A stretch of DNA of 64,000 bases from positions 1 to 64,000 of the forward strand of contig JASANG010000117.1 in assembly GCA_030248215.1 (NCBI GenBank). Reading direction: 5' to 3'. Below are positions 56,678 to 64,000 of this stretch, in pieces; position 1 is the first letter of the stretch, and every line of letters starts with the position of its first letter. This DNA comes from Enoplolaimus lenunculus. Taxonomy: Eukaryota > Nematoda > Enoplea > Enoplida > Thoracostomopsidae. The notes under the pieces are model-generated. The model did not search any database, was not told where the DNA came from, and saw only the letters and a program-made list of their open reading frames with translations. The position numbers and the translations under genes are program-made.

Positions 56678-57364
56678 CTTGAATACATTATCGCCGTACC
56701 AGCCATATTTGCTCAGAGGATCGACAAAATTCAAAACAAATGTGCCAGTTGTCCTGAATTGATATAATAAGAAGCAACTAAACTTATTATGCAACAAATT
56801 TCTCTACAATAAAATCGTTGTAACCAACGTTAGATCCATTAGCCATGCCAGTCTTGTTGTAGATATATATTGAGTATAGGTTTGCTTATGCATTAGTGAC
56901 GTTTCACACTATTTACTAAAATTATGAGGCTTTCGATAAAAATTTGAAGAAAATTTTCTGAAGTGGCCATGAACAACTGTGAATGGAACATCCCGACAAG
57001 TGCTAAAGCTGCATAGTATATTGTAGGAGCAACAGTGTTATATTCAGTTTTAATTATATCTGTTGCCGGAGTGCATACTTGGAAAGGTATCACCTGTAGA
57101 TCCGGAATTGCTAGACATAAATATGCCATATTTTTATTACTATATGTACCTTTGGGCAACAAATAATTGGCTGTATAGAACATCGTTACCGGATGTCGAT
57201 TTTTTTTCCACGTATCATATCCGACTGTACCTCAGTAGGCCGAAATGAAAACGTAACGGGACCGCACAGTAGACAAGGCCTTTGGCACAAAAACGGGATA
57301 TCGAAACCTCGAATCCCTTTGTTTTCTGTACAGTTCTGTGGTGCTGACACTCTCATTGGGGATG
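56678..57364 (-). CDS. Unidentified multi-exon gene, at least one firm exon
   Basis: The firm exon, 56753-56678, has excellent borders (TTCAATTCAG|GAC and TTCAAG|GTAAGA) and a single open frame, TTGTFVLNFVDPLSKYGWYG followed by DNVFK. A second likely exon starts at 57364 (TTTACACAG|CATCC). One frame continues to a donor at about 57230 (ACTGAG|GTACAG) with cysteines (QNCTENK, FLCQRPCLLCG). Another frame (ESVSTTELYRKQRDSRFRYP) runs to a stop at 57232. The Cys-rich frame with the donor fits an extracellular protein better, but the link to the firm exon (needing phase 2) is missing. I do not recognise the family. Confidence 0.45.
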
Positions 57365-57541
57365 CTGTGTAAATTGCACTATAAACAAATGAATTATGCA
57401 TAATTGAATATAACAAAAATTTTGGTTTCGATACCTTTTCTGGGTGGGCTATAGGCCGGGGTGGCTCCGTCCTCGTATATATATGCCAGTGGCAAAATGT
57501 AAGCATGTCGCAAATAGAAGATTTTAAAAAACATTGAAGTT

Positions 57542-57795
57542 ACACTGTAAATTCCAGTGAGTTGATTTTAACTCAAAATGAGGTGAATCCACTCAGAATC
57601 TCAGCTCTGAATTAGGTCTTTCAGAACTAAAACTTCTGAATCGTTTGAACTAATTCTGAGTTAATTAATCAAGTAGCTCAGAATTAAATCAACTTAGACT
57701 GAGTTAATATTTACTGTTATTAACACAGAAATAAACCAGAAATAACTAATTTTCTTTTCTCTCTAAGTTGATTAGTCAAGGAATTAGCAGTGTAT
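57542..57795. mobile_element. ACACTG TIR element, longer relative
   Basis: ACACTGTAAATTCCAGTGAG at the left and AATTAGCAGTGT at the right. The interior is rich in GAGTTGATTT / AACTCA / CTCAGAATT motifs. Confidence 0.55.
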
Positions 57796-57839
57796 CAACT
57801 GCTGCAAATAGGATTCAAAGAAAAACAAATTGCAATGAT

Positions 57840-60800
57840 TCGGGGCTTATAGCCAGACGAGGCCAGGCAGCCTACCACCTAGGACGTTGCCCCCTATTAA
57901 ATTTGAACCTTGCTTGTATGTCAACCTTGTTCCTATGCTCCTTCTGAAAAATGATTAGCCCCATGTACTGCGAAGCCTCATTCTACGTCTAAACCTTAGC
58001 GTAAAGATATGTTTACAGGAATACTCTACTGCCTGCAGCCTTGTATGAAAACGAGATGCCATTGAAAGTAGCGTAGAAATGGTAAACGTATGACGGATAG
58101 CGACCTTTACTATTTTGATTGTTCTAAAAAACTCGAGTAATTTTCTATTAAATGCACTGAAGTTTACATCGTTCGTTCAGTTTGTTTTTTTCAAAAAATT
58201 TTCTGCAATACTTCATAATTTCTGTTTCTCCACAGGGCTGTAGCCATGGTTGTATTTGGTAAGAGTATAATTTCGTGTAGCTGATTTGTTTCGGCAGCGA
58301 GCGTAGCGGACAAAAAATAGTTTTGGGTATCCGGTACAACAGGTTATTGCAAAGTTTGCAAAAGTGTTTTTTTCGTCTACTCAATTTTAACACTCCTGTT
58401 TATCCTAGTTTTTAACATTAACTGTTTCGAAAGACGGAACGCCATTGTCTGTGATGACGTTGTTTTTGTTTCGGATGGTCAAGTTGTTATTTGTTTGCTG
58501 AATGATGATATGTCAATAGTTCGACTGCTCCGCACTTGTTTCTTTTTTCTTTTTCAACTTCCTCTTATCCGCTGTTTTCGTATTGCGTTGCTTTTTTCTT
58601 GTATCTTTTTTATCTGAATTTGTCTGTTCAAAATATCGTTTCGTGCCTTTCTTTATTCTTTGTGTCGTTTTATTTATAGTTTCGTGTTTTAGTTCTTATT
58701 CTGATTTCTTTTTTCACTCTCTTTTCTATCTTACGTTACCACTCAATCTATCTCCAGCGTGTCAATGTGTATATCTCTTTTTCGTATGTCTTTTTCTATC
58801 TTTACTCTGAATGTGTATCTTTCAATCCTGCCCTTATCTGCTTTTTCGTTTATGTTTACAAGTGGAAGATGTGTGAAGTTTTTGTTTTGGTTAGACAAAG
58901 TATTTTTACTTGTCATTGGACAGCGGTGTAACCGAAATTACATTTCGAGAGTGTAAACATCATGAAAAATGTTTTTACCAGCAAACTCAACGAGTGAGCA
59001 ACATTTTTAGATTTTAGAATCCAAATCAATATTCAAACCTACTCAAGTTCCTCTTTTGAAATTTTTGAAAATAATTCACACTGTTCAGACAACGTAGTTA
59101 TTTATCAAAAACTATCTTTTGATTACAATCGAGTAATTTTGGTATTTTCTTTGCAACCACAATGTGAGTTGTAAAATTTTTAAAACATATGTTTGTTTAA
59201 AAACAGCGAAACTTGGCTTTTTGTACGACTTTTATGTATTGTCAAACATCACGTATTTAAGCATCACATTAGCCTAAACGTAGCTATTCCTAGCAAGCCT
59301 AAATCCAAACCTAAACTTAAAGCAAAGCCGAAGCGTAGGTAATGATTAGTTCAAAATCTAACGGTCGTGCTATACTTTTAGATGACATTAATGTAGTCGG
59401 GCAAAAGATGAAAGCTGCTGTACGGCACCGCGCAGGTTCTCAAATAAAATTGGGAATATTTTTTGATCTGTTGTTGGGCATGAGTCGTGGAGCCACTCCA
59501 TAAATTTGTTATGTTAATGCCAAGTAGGAAAACTAGACGCCCATCAAAGCAATATGGACGGCACAAGGGGATAAAACTAAAACAGTTGTCTCCTCCATTC
59601 TCCTGCATTGTATTATACATGATATGCGGTGAGTTTAGTTATTATCTTAAAGCAAATCAAATAAAAAAATTCAAAAATTGTCTTTTTATTGCTAAATTTG
59701 AGTGTAAAATTTAGTAAAAATATTATTAGAGTTGTTGAAAAGTAAAATTAGTTTTTTAAGCGGTGAAGTTAAAGTTTGGGCTTGGATGTACTCTCAAGCT
59801 AAATTTATATAAGGTTAGCCAATGACTTACACTTAGGCTTAGGAACGTCTGTTCAGAAACGTAAGCCTAAAGCATAAAGCTTGAGCTGAAGCATGTGGGG
59901 GAACGTATACATGAGCATGCCTTTATTTGATGTTATAATCTTCCGAAATGCTATTCTGACCACAGGTCCCGGTATTGTTCGCAGAGTAAACACTCTATGC
60001 ATCCATTAGAATATTATCAAACCGATATCAGCTCACCATTATTCTGATGCATTTGGTACTGACACCACTCACCCGTGAATAGATAATGTAAATTTTAAAT
60101 TTTAATGTTTCAAAACTCTTGTCACCCCGCCTTTATGAAATAAACAAAATTGTTTAAAGAAATGGACACTATATCACTGCGATTACAAGGTCCAATGAAA
60201 ATGTACCATTTTTTATCAGTTAATGTCTTTTTTATAAACTTAGATATTTTCATGAGAAAATTTGTGCCAATTTCTCACCGCTGGCGGATCTACATGAACC
60301 TAGGGGTCAGTACCCGTAGTGGAACCACGCAAAATGAAACTTTCCCATGTGTTTCAAAGTGCTTGCCATTTCTAATGCAGACATACATTTGATAAGGTAT
60401 AAAGATAACTTTTAATTTCAATCAATATTGGTAAGTAACAACTATGACCAGTCCATGATAGGTCTTGCAACATTCGAACAAGTGAATCAAAGCGTACTAA
60501 ATTCTACACAATTTTTTATGGCTGAGGTATTTTACAGTTGCTGCGAATTTTTCTTAAGATCTACTACTGGCGAGAAGTGCTATACACAGTTGAGAATAAT
60601 ATATGGTTTCTGTGTTTATGGTTAGTTCAAGATCAGGCTGTGCCCTACTTTTATAGGCAAGGAATTTTCTAAGCACAAACATTGAATGGATCGGTATTCG
60701 AAAAAATTTAAAAATTTCAAATTCAATATTTTTCAAGTATGAAATATAGAGCTACTAATCGCATGTTAGGGTCGTTTCTGTTGCGTTTTTAAAACAAACA

Positions 60801-63800
60801 TCATTAATTGCTCGTTTGAAATGCTATAATTCCGATATCAAGAAAATATAACTTTGAAATTAATACAACTGAAAGACATCTATTAAACATTTTCAGAAGT
60901 TAAATGTTCAATAAAGTATTGTACGGCTTACCAATGGTATATCTGTATTTGATACCAATACGGGTCTTAAAAATTATGAATCTCAGTTGTTTATACTTTG
61001 AATTGTGTTGCAGAGCTAAATTTCTCAAATTAAATTATGATTATTTTTTGACCTGTGGCTCTGCAAGAAAAGCATAGAGGCTCCCTAAAAACCTTTCCTG
61101 GTAATGTACCTCGGAAAAACCAGACACCCTTAAAGGCAATATGATCCGCACAGCAGGACAAAACTGAAAAGTTAGACATATGAGAGACATTCTGTTCTGG
61201 TGCATATGCAATATATGCAAATACAATTCATATTGTGTGTTACGTATGGTAACCGGCAGCATACGTGTCAAAAAATATAGTCTATTATGAAAGAAGTTCA
61301 CTGTATGCCTGGCTTTGCCCCCCCGCTTAATTAAAGACTTTGAGTCCCGGTTCGTACATCGACTGTCACTGTTACTACATACTAACAAATATCATGAACG
61401 GTTTTGAATTTTGTGAATAATTCCCGTTCGTCAATATTTCTTATTTATATTTAACATGATGAACTTCAGATGATCACTACACAAAATTTCCAGCGTGGCG
61501 GAGTTTGCCACAGAGATACAAGCCCCATTTCCTATGGTCCCGCCATTGCGTGTATTTCCGCAGTGTCACGGAATGGGCCAGGCGGCCTCAATCCAAAAAT
61601 GCTTAGTATGCAGCTGAACTTGAAGTAGAAAAATTTGCCTATGTTCACTTGAAAACATATTATTAATGATTCGCGTCCGCCGAAAAAATCCTATTAGCGC
61701 CAGTACCCTTTGTATACTTGAATACTGCTGTTTTTATACCAAGATTGTGTTTTTCCATTTTGTTTCGAATGTTATTACTGATATAACGAAAGTTAACATA
61801 TTTAGCAATTTATTATTTATTTTATTTATGTTTTTATAATAAAAAATGCAACAAAAATGACCTCAAACGTTGTTGTAAAACGTTGAAAATTCAGTGACGC
61901 GATTCCGATATAAAATAAACAGCGGTGGCTGTTTTTGACATTTGAACGACAAAAATTTTAGAATCAAGGACTTTAGTTTATATTTACTTGTTGAGCGTTG
62001 AGTTGTGTTTCAAATGACGATGGGCCAATGTATAGAACAGGGTGATAACTTTAGTATAAGTATACTCCTAAGCCAAAGATTAAGACTAAGCGTAAGAGTG
62101 AGCTGATACCTAAACCTGAGCCTACGCAACCACTTGGACTGGAAGCATTTGAGAACACGCATAATCCCAAGCGAATTAAAAACATTATCAAAGACACTAG
62201 TTTTTTAATCGTTTTTGTTCCATGCTAGATTTAGAAGCTTCCGTAAAGCAGGCTTAGGGCTTCGAGTAATCTTTACAATTTATACTTAGGTGTTGAAATA
62301 ATTTTTATTTGTAGGCTTCAGTTTTAGGCCTAGTCTTATTGTTATTTTTGTGCTGAAGGTTTATATACACTTATGTCTAGGCCTGTATTCGCAACAGTGG
62401 GTGGCACCTAAAGAAACATTAGATTGCTTGTTTGAAAACAAAGTACTAAATGATGGCAGGCATGCGGCCGGGATTTTCTATTGCGAGGGGTCTAGACAAC
62501 CAGGAGTTACCGTATCAGGTGAAGATGCAAGAATTCGCTAGCGATTGCTAAAATCATCATATTTCCCGTTATCGTAGGCGTACAACTATAAACAAAGCTT
62601 CTTGAGCAAATCGAGTTAGAAGTTGGACGAATATTTTAAAATCTCATTACAACCGTTTCAAAACGTTTTTTAGTTCATAAATCGGGGGCCTATACCCCCA
62701 CACCTCCTGCATACGCGCCTGACTGGAAGCAAGTGCTAAATCCATTTCAGAATACGGTTCTTACGCATAGGCTTATAAATAGGCGTAAGGTAACATAGGA
62801 CAAACTTGTGATATACTGGTTATCGTTGTCTCTGTCGTACCTTGCCGAACGGGTTTTTCAGGAAACTTGAACAATATCATTCCTATATGTTTTATATAGT
62901 TTGTAGTATTTTAAGAAAAAGTCAGGTACTTTACAAATATTCTACAGTAAAACTTGTCTTTCTATTTATAAAAATTTGTTGTACAAATTCAATATTTGAG
63001 TATTACTTTAGAAACGCACGTAAACCATAGTTTAGTTTACGTCACATTAATTGTATTTCGCTAAGGCACATTAGGAAATTGTACTCGAAAAACAGCATTT
63101 GTTAACAAAGTATAATACGATTAGGATTTTGTCAGTAGTGGATTCAGAAATTTCAAACGGGTGGTTTTGCGCGTTATATAATAGTGTAAAACACTTGGTC
63201 GTAAAGCGAGCGAGAAGCCAAACGCAATTTTAGCATGGAATCTTTTGTACAATGTTTTATTCTTGATCGTTGTTGGAGCCTTAACTTGGGTGGCACCCTT
63301 AGATCCGATATGTCAAAGTTTACTGTCGTTCTTGATGTGCAATTTGCGAACTTTTTCCGATGCAAAACGCTAAAACTTTGTTGACCGACACAATGACTAG
63401 ATCATTATTTACGTTGTAACTTTGTGCAATTTTCGTTATGTTTTGGTTGAAACATCTAAACAGTTTCAAATACCGTTCGTTAATGCCTTTAGGCAAACAT
63501 GATTGCATCAATCAATAACTTACACTATTGCAAAATGTTGTTCTATGTTGACGATGAATTTTTCAATAGTGTTCGCAAATTAAATTACAGTGCGCAGTTT
63601 TACTATCTTGGGTTTTTGGCATAATATGTTGAATTTATTTTATAAAACATTAATAACTTAAGTTTTTACGCAAAATCAAAAGATTTTGTAAAAATAAAAA
63701 GTGAAAGAAACAATAAACACCGTTTTATGACAACTCACTCGTATAAGTAGACATTCTAGTCCATAATAGAAAAAACAGTGGCATATTATTTGATGTTACA

Positions 63801-64000
63801 ATTAGGTTTGTTTGTTCATTTGTAGTACTTATCATACCTATTCCCAGACATAAAACTTTGAATTTTAAACCCGCCGTTCAATTTAAAAATAACAACGTGA
63901 GGGTCTTAACTTCGGTATGACCATGGTAAGTAGTAAAGTTTCGGCAAAACTATAAGAATCATATCAGCAGTGTAGTTCCAACGCTTAATATTATTTGCTT
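57840..64000. other. Terminal stretch with repeats, no recognised gene
   Basis: Repeats are a CCGTAGCCA-family fragment (57850-57965) and decayed TTAGGC-like patches (59268-59340, 59815-59905, 62050-62130, 62300-62390). Weak coding hints follow. A plus-strand frame from ATG 59512 has a strong donor GCG|GTGAGT at about 59630 (MLMPSRKTRRPSKQYGRHKG). A 115-codon minus-strand frame spans 61041-61388. A possible small minus-strand exon at about 60911-60945 contains PYWYQIQIYHW. None can be joined into a gene. Confidence 0.35.
58513..58860 (+). repeat. Pyrimidine-rich strand-asymmetric tract
   Basis: About 350 bp is strongly T/C-rich on the plus strand (TTTCTTTTTTCTTTTTC, TTCACTCTCTTTTC). The complement, 58695-58513, keeps a 60-codon lysine-rich frame (DKRKLKKKKETSAEQSNY at the end). 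Either a simple-sequence tract or a Lys-rich minus-strand exon. Confidence 0.5.

Noticed and set aside
1-64000. CRISPR array, operon or bacterial content
   Set aside because: No evenly spaced direct repeats with unique spacers; genes are intron-split and eukaryotic throughout.

Overview
The window is eukaryotic. Its genes are split by AT-rich introns with GT/AG borders, it is dense in short inverted-repeat elements and tandem repeats, and no rRNA or convincing tRNA gene is present. Two observations point to an ecdysozoan worm, most likely a nematode or close relative. One is a secreted von Willebrand A plus cuticlin-type zona pellucida (ZP) protein, an architecture known from nematode cuticlins such as CUT-6. 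The other is many degenerate CCTAAG/CTTAGG arrays, which recall the nematode telomere repeat TTAGGC. The species is an inference; introns of 1-3 kb suggest a larger genome than that of Caenorhabditis.

Layout, left to right. 1-600: a GC-richer stretch with a strong-looking plus-strand promoter (four CCAAT boxes and a TATA box); no downstream gene was recognised. 2609-11172 (-): the VWA-ZP cuticlin-like gene, ten exons resolved, 3' end not found. 16869-17391 (+): one or two unidentified coding exons. 19114-26062 (-): a complete eight-exon mitochondrial phosphate carrier gene (SLC25A3, 354 aa). 26380-26924 (+): a G-rich divergent region and a small open exon. 27836-28340: a 9-bp minisatellite. 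32576-33544 (+): an asparagine-rich membrane-anchored or secreted protein. 35448-35729 (-): a compact amidated-neuropeptide precursor with an 89-bp-arm hairpin just upstream. 36823-37223 and 38036-38582 (-): small unidentified candidate genes. 42645-47991 (-): a 3CxxC zinc-finger (receptor-transporting-protein/Zar1-like) gene. 50865-50934 and 56678-57364 (-): orphan coding exons. The remainder to 64000 is mostly repeats and unassigned sequence.

About half a dozen short interspersed families recur: a Harbinger-like TIR element, a GTTGCGTTTTTGGCC TIR family, a CCGTAGCCA...TGGCTACGG family, a CTTGCAGCTGCAAG palindromic family, a larger element built of ATGCAAAT-containing monomers, and a tRNA-derived SINE. 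Several sit inside the introns of the recognised genes. The genes are functionally unrelated (cuticle or extracellular matrix, mitochondrial phosphate import, peptide signalling, a zinc-binding chaperone-like factor), as expected for an ordinary euchromatic interval. The most unusual items are the neuropeptide precursor with its upstream hairpin and duplication, the cuticlin whose ZP domain seems to lack an internal block, and the CpG-rich GCGATCGC/AACCGCGGTT tract in a phosphate-carrier intron.
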